Positions 24,671-39,852 are shown, numbered from the stretch's first letter. The stretch: DNA of 64,000 bases from Thalassotalea psychrophila (GCF_031583595.1 NZ_CP134145.1:1-64000); one strand, 5' to 3'. The notes: a model not told the origin generated them from the letters alone. Made by a program: numbers and translations.

Positions 24671-24782
24671 GATTAATTAACTTAGAATTGCCAAATTGAT
24701 CGCTAGACTAAGGTAGAATTGTGTAAACTTTAAATGTGGTTCATTATTTACTTAATATCGGTAATATTTTCCAGGTGGATCC

Positions 24783-26429
24783 ATGTCAGATAAATACACT
24801 AATGGGCTAGGCAAAGCCGTAGCCAATCATCAAGCGTTAAGCCCTGTAAATTTTCTTAAACGCAGCGCAGAGTTATATCCTAATAAAACTGCAATTATTC
24901 ATGGCAATGAACGATACACTTACAGCGAGTATCAACAAAATGTAAATCGTCTTGCGTCTGCATTACAACAACACGGTGTAAAAAAAGGCACAACAGTTAC
25001 GGTTATGGCGGCAAATATTCCAGCGTTTTTAGATGCGCATTTCGCTGTACCGATGCTAGGGGCTGTACTTAATTCTTTAAATACTCGTTTAGATGCTGAA
25101 AACCTTGCTTTTATTCTTGATCATGCCGAGTGTGATGTTTTACTGACGGACACAGCCTACAGTGAAGTGATGAAAAAAGCCGTAGCGCTATCAAGTAGAA
25201 CACCGCTTATTATCGATATAGATGACCCACAAAGCCAAGGAGGAGATCGTTTAGGTGAGCTAGAATATCAACAACTGTTAGCAACGGGCGATCCATCATT
25301 CGTGCAGCCAATTATTGAAGATGAATGGCAAGCTATGGCGTTAAACTACACTTCTGGCACTACGGGTAACCCAAAAGGTGTGGTGTATTCTCATCGTGGA
25401 GCTTATTTAAATGCGCTAGGTAATAATATGATTTGGCCATTAGATGAAAACGCTGTGTATTTATGGACTCTGCCAATGTTCCATTGTAATGGTTGGTGCT
25501 TTCCTTGGACTGTTACGGCTATGGCGGCTACCCATGTATGTCTTCGCCAAGTAGAAGTGAGCGCCATTATTAATTCTATTTCAGAACACAATATTACTCA
25601 TATGTGCGGTGCACCAATTGTGTTAAATATGATTTTAAATGGTCCTGAGGAGCTTACTCAGAAATTAACCGGCAGCGTTAAAGCTATGACTGCCGGCGCT
25701 CCACCACCAGCAACAGTAATCAAAGGTATGGAAAAGCTGGGTTTTGATATCACCCAAACCTACGGTTTAACAGAAGTTTATGGGCCTTGTGTGGCAAGCT
25801 CTTGGAAACAAGAGTGGGATCACTTAACTAGCGATGAGCGTGCAGCATTAAAAGCAAGACAAGGGATCCGCTACCCAACTCAAGAAGATGTCGATGTGTT
25901 AGATCCTGAAACTATGTTGCCTGTTCCTGCTGATGCAGAAACTATTGGTGAAATCATGTTTCGCGGAAACACTACGATGAAAGGGTACTTAAAAAATGAA
26001 AGTGCCACCATCGATGCCTTTAAAGGAGGGTGGTTTCATTCTGGCGATCTAGCGGTTAAACACCCGGATGGTTATTTAGAAATACGTGATAGATCAAAAG
26101 ATATTATAATTTCAGGCGGTGAAAATATTTCATCTGTTGAAGTAGAAGGGGTTTTATATCGCCACCCAGCGATAATGGAAGCTGCCGTTGTTGCTCGCAA
26201 AGATGATACTTGGGGAGAAACACCTTGTGCTTTTGTTTCTTTAAAGCCAGGTGAACATGCTACACAAAGTGAAATCATTGAATTTTGTCGTGAAAATATG
26301 GCTCGATTTAAATGTCCTAAAACAATTGTTTTTGCTGACTTACCGAAAACGTCAACAGGGAAAATTCAAAAGTTTATTTTACGAGAAAAAGTAAAGAACT
26401 TATTCGAAAACATTCCAGAAACGGCTTAA
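24783..26429 (+). CDS. Acyl-CoA synthetase (AMP-forming), DmdB-like
   Basis: This enzyme activates a carboxylic acid with ATP to an acyl-adenylate and then a CoA thioester. The signature motifs are NYTSGTTGNPKGVVYSHRG near 190, QTYGLTEVYGP near 327, GWFHSGDLAV near 420 and a C-terminal PKTSTGKIQKF with the catalytic lysine. The 548 residues and the N-terminus (LSPVNFLKRSAELYPNKTA) resemble the medium-chain and 3-methylmercaptopropionate (DmdB) ligases. The substrate cannot be fixed from sequence. A good AGGTGG site precedes the ATG. Confidence 0.88.
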   Translation: MSDKYTNGLGKAVANHQALSPVNFLKRSAELYPNKTAIIHGNERYTYSEYQQNVNRLASALQQHGVKKGTTVTVMAANIPAFLDAHFAVPMLGAVLNSLNTRLDAENLAFILDHAECDVLLTDTAYSEVMKKAVALSSRTPLIIDIDDPQSQGGDRLGELEYQQLLATGDPSFVQPIIEDEWQAMALNYTSGTTGNPKGVVYSHRGAYLNALGNNMIWPLDENAVYLWTLPMFHCNGWCFPWTVTAMAATHVCLRQVEVSAIINSISEHNITHMCGAPIVLNMILNGPEELTQKLTGSVKAMTAGAPPPATVIKGMEKLGFDITQTYGLTEVYGPCVASSWKQEWDHLTSDERAALKARQGIRYPTQEDVDVLDPETMLPVPADAETIGEIMFRGNTTMKGYLKNESATIDAFKGGWFHSGDLAVKHPDGYLEIRDRSKDIIISGGENISSVEVEGVLYRHPAIMEAAVVARKDDTWGETPCAFVSLKPGEHATQSEIIEFCRENMARFKCPKTIVFADLPKTSTGKIQKFILREKVKNLFENIPETA

Positions 26430-26528
26430 TGTTAAAGAATAAACTCTACGTAAACAAATCAATGCGGTCTTTCGTTTAAAACGATATAATGATCGCATTT
26501 TTAAAATACACAAAGTATCTGCACATAG

Positions 26529-28006
<1,478 letters not shown>

Positions 28007-28031
28007 GAGACACGCACAAAAAAGAATAGAC

Positions 28032-28054
28032 GCTCCCTTTCAAAGGGAGCTTCG
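28032..28054. terminator. Terminator hairpin between converging hemF and yejM-like gene
   Basis: GCTCCCTTT and AAAGGGAGC form a stem of at least seven pairs. On the minus strand a T-rich run (TCTTTTTTG) follows within about ten bases, so it mainly serves the leftward gene but may work in both directions. Confidence 0.7.
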
Positions 28055-28062
28055 TAGTTTGT

Positions 28063-29895
28063 TTAGTTATTAAAACGACGTAACTCTTCCATCGCTTCTA
28101 ACACTACTTTCATATCCAGTTTACCGTCTCCAACTTCTTGATAATCATCATCAAAAATTGTGAAATTGCCTAAACGATCTAGCTCATTTAGTTGCTGGTT
28201 ATCTTTTATTGCGTAATAACCATCACGGCCAAAAATTAACCAGCTATGCTGTTGTTTGGTAAATAATGACTGACCACTACTGTATTCATTACTATTGTTA
28301 CTACAACCAAGCGCATCGGTGAGTAACGTTGGGGCAATATCATAATGGCTAGTTTGAGATTGATAAAAGCTTTTCGGAGCATCTGGCCAATGAATTATCA
28401 ACGGGACCTGAGTTTGGTATCTTGAATAGTTTGAGTTGTGTCCCCAAAAACCTTTTTTACTATCATTAAATTCTTTACCGTGATCACCAGTAATAATTAT
28501 GATGGTATTATTTATGTCATCACCTAATTGTTCAATTACTTGTTGAATTTGCAGATCAATAAAGTTGATCGAATTTTTATATAAGTTTAAGAATGGCCCT
28601 GAGTCATAATCATCATTCAAGGCCATATAATTAATCTCATCTAGAGAAGGCGTATATTTACGTTCAAAATCTTTAGGTATAGAAAAACCATGCGCAGCAT
28701 CATAAAGCATAAAGGCAAAAAATGGTTTCGTATTACTTTTGTTTTTGTGCCATTGAATAAAATCTTTAGTGATATCCATATCCCGTTCAAACGGTTTATC
28801 TCCCTTAGAATGAGTTCGAAGATTTTCAACATTACTAAATAGTGTTTGATCAAATTCAGGGCTCGTTAATTTTGCACTGGCAAAAATACCAATATCGTAG
28901 CTTTGCTCTTTAATCACATCCATTAACACCGGAGAGTTTTGAGTATCCAGAATAGGTTGCCAGTAATGGCCAGGAATGGCGTAAAACAAGCTGAACATGC
29001 CGTGACGAGTATTATTACTGCCACTATAGTGCTGCTTAAAATGTGTTCCTTTATCAGCAATACTTTGAATAGTTGGTGTCATTTTGGCATCCATCATATC
29101 GCTACGCCAAGAATCCAATGTGATCATCAAAATGTTTTTTTGTTGTTCAACTGGTTCACACTGCATCGCACTTAACGGGTAATTAATTGCTGACTTTACC
29201 TTTTTTTGTTTCAACAAGGCCTGTTGTTTTTGTGCTTCTATATTAACCACACCAAATTTGGCCATAAAGCCTTTCGCTGTTAACGGAAATGAAATAGGTA
29301 AATAACGAGCTTGTTGGGTAATGTTTTTCTCAAATTTTGCATCTGCCCAGGTATGAATGCCATGACCTAACAATAAAAACACTAACCATACCTTTAACGG
29401 CGTTTTCAATGAAAACTGCGTTCTTACAAATTTATTACGAAGCATTTCACTTAAGAATATTTGTGCCGCAAAAAATGCCAATATAATTAAGCCAATTAAA
29501 GTCCATAATTGCCATGAAAAACTGAATATTTCAGTTCCGCCCTCAACCATTAATTCAAAAACAATACCGTTAAAATGAAAACGATATTGTTGATATACAA
29601 AGGTATCGGCAAGTAACAGTGATAATGCTAAAGATACGAGAATAATCGCGATAAATCGTATTGCTACATAGTGCTTTATTATTCTAGCTAGTAAATGTAA
29701 TAGACCAGTAAGTAATAGTGCTAATAAACCTAAATGAGCAACGCTATAGGTAAATAAAAATATGGTTGAAATTACACTATCTGGATAAGGATGCGGTGCT
29801 AAATACCTTAAGGCGATGAAGAGTGTAATTATAAAGTTAACGATTAAGTATCTGTTTAACCAGCTTTTAACATTATTTGTTTGGAAATTATTCAT
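28063..29895 (-). CDS. YejM/PbgA-like inner-membrane protein (DUF3413 plus sulfatase fold)
   Basis: The 610-residue protein has five N-terminal membrane segments (within about residues 15-185, the DUF3413 region) followed by a periplasmic alkaline-phosphatase/sulfatase-fold domain. In E. coli the homologue YejM (PbgA, LapC) senses lipopolysaccharide and controls LpxC turnover. Here the catalytic-type residues are kept: MITLDSWRSD (D261, S262), and TGDHGKEF with D471 and H472. The metal-ligand motif is lost in the E. coli protein as I remember it. The gene is divergent from ompW, another envelope gene. Confidence 0.88.
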   Translation of the reverse strand: MNNFQTNNVKSWLNRYLIVNFIITLFIALRYLAPHPYPDSVISTIFLFTYSVAHLGLLALLLTGLLHLLARIIKHYVAIRFIAIILVSLALSLLLADTFVYQQYRFHFNGIVFELMVEGGTEIFSFSWQLWTLIGLIILAFFAAQIFLSEMLRNKFVRTQFSLKTPLKVWLVFLLLGHGIHTWADAKFEKNITQQARYLPISFPLTAKGFMAKFGVVNIEAQKQQALLKQKKVKSAINYPLSAMQCEPVEQQKNILMITLDSWRSDMMDAKMTPTIQSIADKGTHFKQHYSGSNNTRHGMFSLFYAIPGHYWQPILDTQNSPVLMDVIKEQSYDIGIFASAKLTSPEFDQTLFSNVENLRTHSKGDKPFERDMDITKDFIQWHKNKSNTKPFFAFMLYDAAHGFSIPKDFERKYTPSLDEINYMALNDDYDSGPFLNLYKNSINFIDLQIQQVIEQLGDDINNTIIIITGDHGKEFNDSKKGFWGHNSNYSRYQTQVPLIIHWPDAPKSFYQSQTSHYDIAPTLLTDALGCSNNSNEYSSGQSLFTKQQHSWLIFGRDGYYAIKDNQQLNELDRLGNFTIFDDDYQEVGDGKLDMKVVLEAMEELRRFNN

Positions 29896-29938
29896 AAATT
29901 ATTTATTTTATTATCTTTTGTCTAGTATCAAAAATAAT

Positions 29939-29952
29939 TTGTTTTAGATCAA
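29939..29952. promoter_or_regulatory. FNR-like binding site upstream of ompW
   Basis: TTGTTTTAGATCAA matches the FNR consensus TTGAT-N4-ATCAA at nine of ten positions. It lies about 70 bp before the ompW ATG. E. coli ompW is known to respond to FNR, so an equivalent control is plausible. Confidence 0.45.
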
Positions 29953-30021
29953 TAACCCTACTTTTTTTGTGGTTACAATTCTTTACAAATCTTAACAATA
30001 TTAACATGTAAGGCAAAGGCC

Positions 30022-30702
30022 ATGAAAAAGAATTTAATTAGTTTAGCACTCGTATCTTTATTAGCTAGTAACGCAGTAGTAGCGGCATCTTACGAAGCAG
30101 GAGACTTTGTGATCCGTGGTGGTGTAACCATGGTTAGCCCTGACGAAGGTAAGTCAGCTGTATTATTAGGAGGTGCTGATTCAACCATGTCAATCAGTGT
30201 AGATGATAACACTCAATTAGGCCTTAATTTCGTATATTTTTTTGATAGTAACTGGGCTGTTGAGGTTTTAGCTGCAACACCATTTACTCATGAAGTAACT
30301 ATTCATGATCCTAATGCTGTTTTAGGTGTAGATGGCGCTACTTTAGGCGAAGTATCTCATTTGCCTCCTACTGTAAGTGCGCTTTATTACTTTGAAACCG
30401 GTACAAACTTAAAACCATATGTTGGTGCTGGTCTTAACTACACTATTTTCTTCGATGAAGAATTTAAGTCAGGCCCAGAAAGCCTTGGTTTAAGTGATCT
30501 TGAATTAGATGGTTCTTTCGGCTTTGCATTACAAGTTGGTGCAGATTACCAACTAAACGAAAAATGGCATATTAATGCATCAGCGCGTTACATTGATATT
30601 GGCACTGACGCTACTTTCGATGTTGGCGGTGACAGTATTGGTAAAGCTGAAGTTGATGTTGATCCAATGGTGTTTTCTGTAATGCTGGGTTATAAGTTTT
30701 AA
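30022..30702 (+). CDS. ompW: OmpW family outer-membrane protein
   Basis: This is an eight-stranded beta-barrel outer-membrane protein for small hydrophobic molecules. A signal peptide (residues 1-22, ending VVAAS) precedes the mature protein. The family signature GDFVIRGGVTMVSP is at the start of the barrel, SALYYF and KPYVGAGLNYT are central, and the protein ends with MLGYKF, a terminal aromatic typical of outer-membrane barrels. The 226 residues agree with the family. A long perfect terminator hairpin follows. Confidence 0.94.
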   Translation: MKKNLISLALVSLLASNAVVAASYEAGDFVIRGGVTMVSPDEGKSAVLLGGADSTMSISVDDNTQLGLNFVYFFDSNWAVEVLAATPFTHEVTIHDPNAVLGVDGATLGEVSHLPPTVSALYYFETGTNLKPYVGAGLNYTIFFDEEFKSGPESLGLSDLELDGSFGFALQVGADYQLNEKWHINASARYIDIGTDATFDVGGDSIGKAEVDVDPMVFSVMLGYKF

Positions 30703-30739
30703 TGATTAAATTATTCCTGGGAGTAATTTAAAGGCTTTG

Positions 30740-30782
30740 CCACTTATACTTTGTGCTTCTATCAAAGTATAAGTGGCTTTTT
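30740..30782 (+). terminator. Intrinsic terminator after ompW
   Basis: A perfect 14-bp stem CCACTTATACTTTG/CAAAGTATAAGTGG with a nine-base loop leads into CTTTTT. Confidence 0.9.
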
Positions 30783-30837
30783 ACTTTTACCGAAAGATTG
30801 GTTAACCTAATAACAAATATCTTTGCACTGTTTCCTT

Positions 30838-31662
30838 ATGGATAAATTTCTAGTTTATGGCAACCCAATTGCCCAATCCAAATCCCCAATCATTCATCAA
30901 ATGTTTGCTCAGCAAACTAAGCAAGCCATTCATTATGATAAGTGTTTATCAACTAGCGCGGAGTTTGAAGAAAGCGTTAATAAGTTTATTCTCGCTGGAG
31001 GAAAGGGGGCCAATGTTACAGCTCCATTTAAAGAGCAAGCAATGCAGATGTGTGATCAACTCACCGAACGCGCCAAAGCAGCAGGTGCTGTTAATACTCT
31101 GATTTTTAGTGAAAGAACTATCAAAGGCGATAACACAGATGGTGTTGGCTTAGTAAATGATTTAAAAAATCATCAAGTTCAACTTACCAATAAAACCATA
31201 CTATTAATGGGAGCCGGTGGTGCTGCTCGTGGCGTTATTCTTCCCTTATTAGCTGAAAATCCCAAGCAGATAGTTATTGTAAATAGAACAACAGAGAAAG
31301 CAGAACAACTTGCTGCTCGTTTTACCGATCAAAAAATAACTGCAATTAGCTATGCAGAAACTGCCAAAGCAACGTTTGATGTTGTCATAAATGCAACTTC
31401 AGCAAGCTTATCGGCAAATTTACCTGATTTAAGTTCTACATGTATTACTACTAACACTGTTTGCTATGACATGGTTTACGGTGCCAAATTAAGCCCTTTC
31501 TTAAACTGGTGCAAAAAGCATAAGGCCCGTTTAGTGATTGATGGTTTAGGTATGCTAGTAGGGCAAGCGGCAGAAAGCTTTTATATTTGGCGAAATGTAA
31601 GGCCACAACAAACTCAGGTGTTAGCTAAGTTAAGAAGTCAATTACAAGGCGCCGATAAATGA
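30838..31662 (+). CDS. aroE: Shikimate dehydrogenase (NADP+)
   Basis: AroE reduces 3-dehydroshikimate to shikimate in aromatic amino acid synthesis. The substrate-binding motif NPIAQSKSPIIH is near the N-terminus, the catalytic lysine lies in NVTAPFK, and the NADP Rossmann motif is GAGGAARGV near residue 126. The ATG at 30838 fits the family start; the frame is also open from a TTG at 30823. It overlaps the next small gene by four bases (ATGA), as aroE and yrdB do elsewhere. Confidence 0.96.
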   Translation: MDKFLVYGNPIAQSKSPIIHQMFAQQTKQAIHYDKCLSTSAEFEESVNKFILAGGKGANVTAPFKEQAMQMCDQLTERAKAAGAVNTLIFSERTIKGDNTDGVGLVNDLKNHQVQLTNKTILLMGAGGAARGVILPLLAENPKQIVIVNRTTEKAEQLAARFTDQKITAISYAETAKATFDVVINATSASLSANLPDLSSTCITTNTVCYDMVYGAKLSPFLNWCKKHKARLVIDGLGMLVGQAAESFYIWRNVRPQQTQVLAKLRSQLQGADK

Positions 31663-31874
31663 ATCAAGCTATATTGTTTAATGATGATCACATTTATATA
31701 GTAGAAAAGCAGCTTTGGCGTTTTACCGGATTACTGTCTGGCAATCAGGTAAATATATACATAGCACATTCAGCTTCAGCAATAAGCCAAGCCGATAAGT
31801 TTGACTGGGAAGAACAAGTCGAAGAGTGGTTAGAAGAGAATGAGCCAGATGAGAATAATGAGATCTGGCTCTAG
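31659..31874 (+). CDS. DUF1488-like protein (YrdB position)
   Basis: This 71-residue acidic protein begins MNQAILFNDD, as DUF1488/YrdB proteins do, and occupies the same place between aroE and yrdA. Its function is unknown. The start overlaps the aroE stop in ATGA. The C-terminus is strongly acidic (EEQVEEWLEENEPDENNE). Family membership rests mostly on the start and synteny. Confidence 0.75.
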   Translation: MNQAILFNDDHIYIVEKQLWRFTGLLSGNQVNIYIAHSASAISQADKFDWEEQVEEWLEENEPDENNEIWL

Positions 31875-31889
31875 TAAGTTAGCTAGCAA

Positions 31890-32438
31890 CTATTGATTTA
31901 GTTCTGCAATATACTCATCTTTTAAACGTACGTAATTAGCATTAGTTTCTCTTAAGAAAGTGAACTCGTCATCAGTGAGAGGGCGCTTTTGTTTTGCCGG
32001 ATTACCAACATACAGAAATCCAGGATCTAATGTCTTATTTGGTGGTACTAGAGAACCTGCTCCTATAATACAATCATCACCTACAATCGCACCGTCCATT
32101 ATAATGGCCCCCATGCCTACCAATATACGATCGCCCAAAGTACAACCATGCAGCATTACTTTATGACCTACGGTAACTTCTTCACCAATAACTAAGGGAT
32201 AGCCGTCAGGAAATTTCGGGGTTTTGCGAGTGACATGCAATACACTACCATCTTGAATGTTACTATTTGCGCCGATAGTTATATGATTAACATCACCGCG
32301 TGCTACCACTAAAGGCCAGATACTGACGTTGACAGCTAAAGTTATATCACCAATTAATACACTACTCGGATCGATATATACTTTTTCAGATAATTTAGGG
32401 TATATACCTCTATAGGGTCTAAGGGAAGAAACTGTCAT
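31890..32438 (-). CDS. yrdA: Gamma-class carbonic anhydrase family protein (YrdA)
   Basis: The protein is a left-handed beta-helix of hexapeptide repeats (IGDITL, IGANSN, IGEEVT and others). The three zinc-ligand histidines of the gamma carbonic anhydrase family are at H68, H92 and H97. The 182-residue length is typical of YrdA/PaaY-like members, whose catalytic activity is uncertain. It converges on aroE and the DUF1488-like gene, with only 15 bp between. Confidence 0.92.
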   Translation of the reverse strand: MTVSSLRPYRGIYPKLSEKVYIDPSSVLIGDITLAVNVSIWPLVVARGDVNHITIGANSNIQDGSVLHVTRKTPKFPDGYPLVIGEEVTVGHKVMLHGCTLGDRILVGMGAIIMDGAIVGDDCIIGAGSLVPPNKTLDPGFLYVGNPAKQKRPLTDDEFTFLRETNANYVRLKDEYIAELNQ

Positions 32439-32673
32439 AAATGAAGCCTATTAATTGATTTAGTAATTACTCTATCAAAAAAACTAGAGCAAACTGATAA
32501 AAAAACACATTATCTAATATTAAATTGTATCTTTTAAATTAACTGTGACCGATAGAATGTAATTCAAATATAACTAAAAACGATCATATCGATATCACTG
32601 AGCTCAATAATAGCGCAGCTTGTACAGAATATAATCAAAATCGAGTTTATTTCAAATTAATTTCAAAAAGCAG

Positions 32674-32701
32674 TTGACGGCAGCGCAAAAATCTCTAAAA
32701 T
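32674..32701 (+). promoter_or_regulatory. rrn promoter P1
   Basis: TTGACG (32674-32679) and TAAAAT (32696-32701) with a 16-bp spacer are followed by the GC-rich discriminator GCGC usual for stable-RNA promoters. An AT-rich stretch upstream could serve as an UP element. Confidence 0.7.
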
Positions 32702-32820
32702 GCGCTTCACTTCTTCGGGACATCCCAACGAAGCGTTTTAATAAGTTAAGTAATCCAATAGGGTACTTAAACGCTGATGAAGCATTTAAAAATAAACTTT
32801 TAAATAATTCAAAAAATCGG

Positions 32821-32848
32821 TTGACATTAAAACTAGGGTGCTTATAAT
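32821..32848 (+). promoter_or_regulatory. rrn promoter P2
   Basis: A consensus TTGACA (32821-32826) and TATAAT (32843-32848) are separated by 16 bp and followed by GCGC. The element resembles P1 (-35/spacing/discriminator) and lies about 330 bp before the 16S gene. Confidence 0.85.
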
Positions 32849-32931
32849 GCGCATCCACTTCAAGCAAGGCTACTAGCCGGATTGAAGCAAAGAGACTAAC
32901 GAATGCGATTAGCTCTTCGTTCGAATAGAAC

Positions 32932-32943
32932 GGTTCTTTAACA
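32932..32943 (+). promoter_or_regulatory. boxA antitermination element in the rrn leader
   Basis: GGTTCTTTAACA, followed by ATT, closely matches the rRNA boxA (TGCTCTTTAACA) bound by NusB-NusE. The rest of the 32944-33174 leader presumably pairs with the spacer for RNase III processing. Confidence 0.75.
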
Positions 32944-33174
32944 ATTAGTTATCATGCAATTTGTGTGGGCACTCACATTAAGATTGATTTACAACATAGA
33001 TACCTCGGTATCGAAATCACTTAATGATGAATGAACACACAAACAAATTAATTATCTTTATTTAGCGATGAAGTTAATTAGTACGTTTTAGTTTAACCAG
33101 CTCCTGGTTAGACGAAACATTCAGAATTCATTGAGTAGAAACAAGCTTGTCTTGTTTCAAATGTAACAACTTTT

Positions 33175-34719
<1,545 letters not shown>

Positions 34720-34838
34720 CCTTAAGTAGACAACTTAATGGAAACTAACTTGTTAGTTTCGCGAGTGTTCACACAAATTGTATGATAACGAAAGATGAAG
34801 AAAATAGGTCGTAACTTAGGTTGCAGACCCATCATGAT

Positions 34839-34915
<77 letters not shown>

Positions 34916-35016
34916 ATTTAACGTTTTTAGTGCGTTATTTCATGACTTGTGTAGGTGAACTACACGGCGTCATAAAATGCCTTCTAAAAAGAGTTAAATA
35001 CCATTGGTAACACAAT

Positions 35017-35092
35017 GGGGCTATAGCTCAGCTGGGAGAGCGCCTGCCTTGCACGCAGGAGGTCAGCAGTTCGATCCTGCTTAGCTCCACCA
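35017..35092 (+). tRNA. tRNA-Ala (TGC)
   Basis: A 76-nt cloverleaf begins GGGGCTATAGCTCAGC, has anticodon loop CTTGCAC and ends with an encoded ACCA. It follows tRNA-Ile in the spacer. Confidence 0.97.
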
Positions 35093-35202
35093 TTTTCTTC
35101 TTAACGTAAGAAGCCAAACTTAAAACATCCCCTTTATGATAAAGGATGATGCGTTAAGTTTGGTTTTTAACCAAAATCTGCACCGAATGCGTGTGTTGAT
35201 TA

Positions 35203-35213
35203 ACTCTTTAACA
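35203..35213 (+). promoter_or_regulatory. boxA element in the 16S-23S spacer
   Basis: ACTCTTTAACA, followed by ATTTGG, is a second boxA-type antitermination site before 23S. The remainder of the spacer (35093-35517) contains inverted repeats likely to form the 23S processing stalk (for example GTTGTATGGTTAAG before the gene and GCTTAACCATACAAC after it). Confidence 0.75.
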
Positions 35214-35517
35214 ATTTGGAAAGCTGATATTAAACCCGATGATTTGTGTTTATGATCTCCAATCATAAACGTCAGCAAATCATCACGATAAACAACTTGT
35301 TGTTTATCACTGAGTTGTTTTATACAACAACTCAAATTATTAATTACATATCTTATCGTTATGTAATTAGTTCTTACTCAAGGCTCACAGTTTACTGTGG
35401 GTTTGGCAACGTAGGTTGCCAACATTCTTATTGAATGCGTGAAAATGTCAGACCTATAACTTAGTTCGGATTAGTCTCCGAACATTCTTGAAGTTGCAAG
35501 ACTTTTTGGGGTTGTAT

Positions 35518-38407
<2,890 letters not shown>

Positions 38408-38569
38408 TACAACACCCAAGCAGTTTTGCTTTGAGAGATTGTATGGTCTGATACTCTTTTAAAGAGATTCACGCATTAACAAGAATACTTGAGACATGGT
38501 TTAATATCGATTTTTCCAAATTCGTTATTCGATACGTCGAATAACAGGTTCGAAAGAACCAACAGTTTT

Positions 38570-38688
38570 TGTCTGGCGACAATAGCACTGTGGCCCCACC
38601 TGATCCCATGCCGAACTCAGAAGTGAAACGCAGTTGCGCCGATGGTAGTGTGGGAGTTCCCATGTGAGAGTAGGTCATCGCCAGGCTC
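38570..38688 (+). rRNA. rrf: 5S ribosomal RNA
   Basis: The approximately 119-nt gene begins TGTCTGGCGAC and ends CGCCAGGC, which pair with each other. It contains CCATGCCGAACTCAGAAGTG. It closes the rrn operon. Ends are estimated within a few bases. Confidence 0.95.
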
Positions 38689-38698
38689 CTAATTCCGA

Positions 38699-38729
38699 AA
38701 AGCCCTCTGCTAATGCAGAGGGCTTTTTT
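38699..38729 (+). terminator. rrn operon terminator
   Basis: A 12-bp stem AAAGCCCTCTGC/GCAGAGGGCTTT with loop TAAT is followed by six T residues just after 5S. Confidence 0.92.
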
Positions 38730-38805
38730 CGTTTAGGATCCTGGCGTGACCTACTTCTTTGTAGGCATAGCTTTGCGTATCCAACTCAAGCACACTTCAA
38801 CCGTA

Positions 38806-39120
38806 TGAGGTCCCGGACATCGCTAAAGCTCTTCCGGGATGACGTGGTTTAAATTAATTAGCATCGCGGTTACGCAACTATAATAAGAAAAAGTACTCCG
38901 TCATTCCGCAGTGCTTTTGTGCGTAACCTCCTGAAGCGTATCGTGCTTTAAATATTTAAACTTTTATAACCACAGCACGCTCAATGAGGTCCCGGACATC
39001 GCTAAAGCTCTTCCGGGATGACGTGGTGTAAGTTAATTAGCATCGCGGTTACTCACTTATACTTTGAAAAAACACACCGTCATCCCCCACTAGTGGAACG
39101 AGATGAGGGACCCCCTTTCG
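38806..39120. repeat. Two copies of a REP-like element plus a third partial unit
   Basis: Units at 38806-38873 and 38985-39052 share a near-identical sequence of about 68 bp, with GAGGTCCCGGACATCGCTAA, TCTTCCGGGATGACGTGG and GCATCGCGGTTAC. The arms TCCCGGA/TCCGGGA form a hairpin. At 39081-39117 a further, more diverged unit (CGTCATCCCCCACTAGTGG) lies in the opposite sense. The remaining part of the gap up to about 39370 shows an AT-rich stretch with an ACGCAT/ATGCGT inverted repeat (39264-39300) but no gene. Confidence 0.75.
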
Positions 39121-39377
39121 GCTATAGAGAGGTTCTAAATACGCTAAAAAATGTAAATCAAAGAAAATAACATCTCCCAGGATAATAATAAACACAGTTC
39201 AATAAGCTGATATATATGTGCGACATTGACCATAGCATTAATAGACATTAACGGAAAAAGCCAACGCATCATTATATTATTACAGTAAAAACAATGCGTT
39301 ATGTGGTTTGCTTGTTTTATGTTCGATTCCTTATTTTGTAACTTATTGTAATAAGGTCATGAAGGTTTAAACTTTAT

Positions 39378-39680
39378 AACAGTTACAGGATGTAGCTTAT
39401 TAGAAATCAAGAAGTGGAAATTTGGTAAGGATGCTACAGGGATATACTTAATGGATTATTAAGTTAATCAGGAAGATTATTTATCATTGGATGATTTACC
39501 CTTCGGGGGTTATGGATAGTAAATAAGGTGTCAGGAAGACCGAAAATAAAAAACAATGTATGGAAACGATTAAAATATAGGGATAGTATTTCAAGGATAG
39601 GTTCAGGGCTGGATTAACCAGAACAGTGACAAAAGTATTTGTCGAAGAGCGATAGTCATATGACTGTCGTTTTTTTTGCT
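39378..39680 (+). ncRNA. csrC: Probable CsrB/CsrC-type regulatory RNA
   Basis: Thirteen GGA trinucleotides occur in about 225 nt (39388-39613). Many are in the CsrA-binding context A(C/A)GGA or AGGGA. The best sites are TTACAGGATGTAG and CTACAGGGATAT, which nearly equal the CsrA SELEX consensus RUACARGGAUGU. Another GGA lies in the loop of ATCAT-TGG-ATGAT. The transcript would end at a strong intrinsic terminator (39649-39678). It lies directly upstream of yihI, the same neighbour as E. coli csrC, where the order is yihA-csrC-yihI-hemN. Such RNAs sequester CsrA. The 5' end is a guess based on TATAAC at 39375-39380. Confidence 0.8.
39649..39678 (+). terminator. Intrinsic terminator of the CsrC-like RNA
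   Basis: GCGATAGTCA and TGACTGTCGT form a stem of nine to ten pairs around TA, followed by eight T residues. Confidence 0.88.
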
Positions 39681-39852
39681 CAGGAAAGAGCTATATGCAA
39701 AATTTCCAGGGATGGTAAGAATTTTGTTTTGTTCATAAAAAAAGTAATCATTAGAAATCTTGTTATAAATTGTCAGTTTATTGAACAAAAACTAACAGTT
39801 TTAGCGATAGATCGCGTAAAATAGACTTAATTACTATTTATTTAAGAACATT

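Noticed and set aside
39603..39824. Two 61-codon ORFs on opposite strands near the CsrC-like RNA
   Set aside because: They overlap the RNA's terminator hairpin and each other, and lack ribosome sites.
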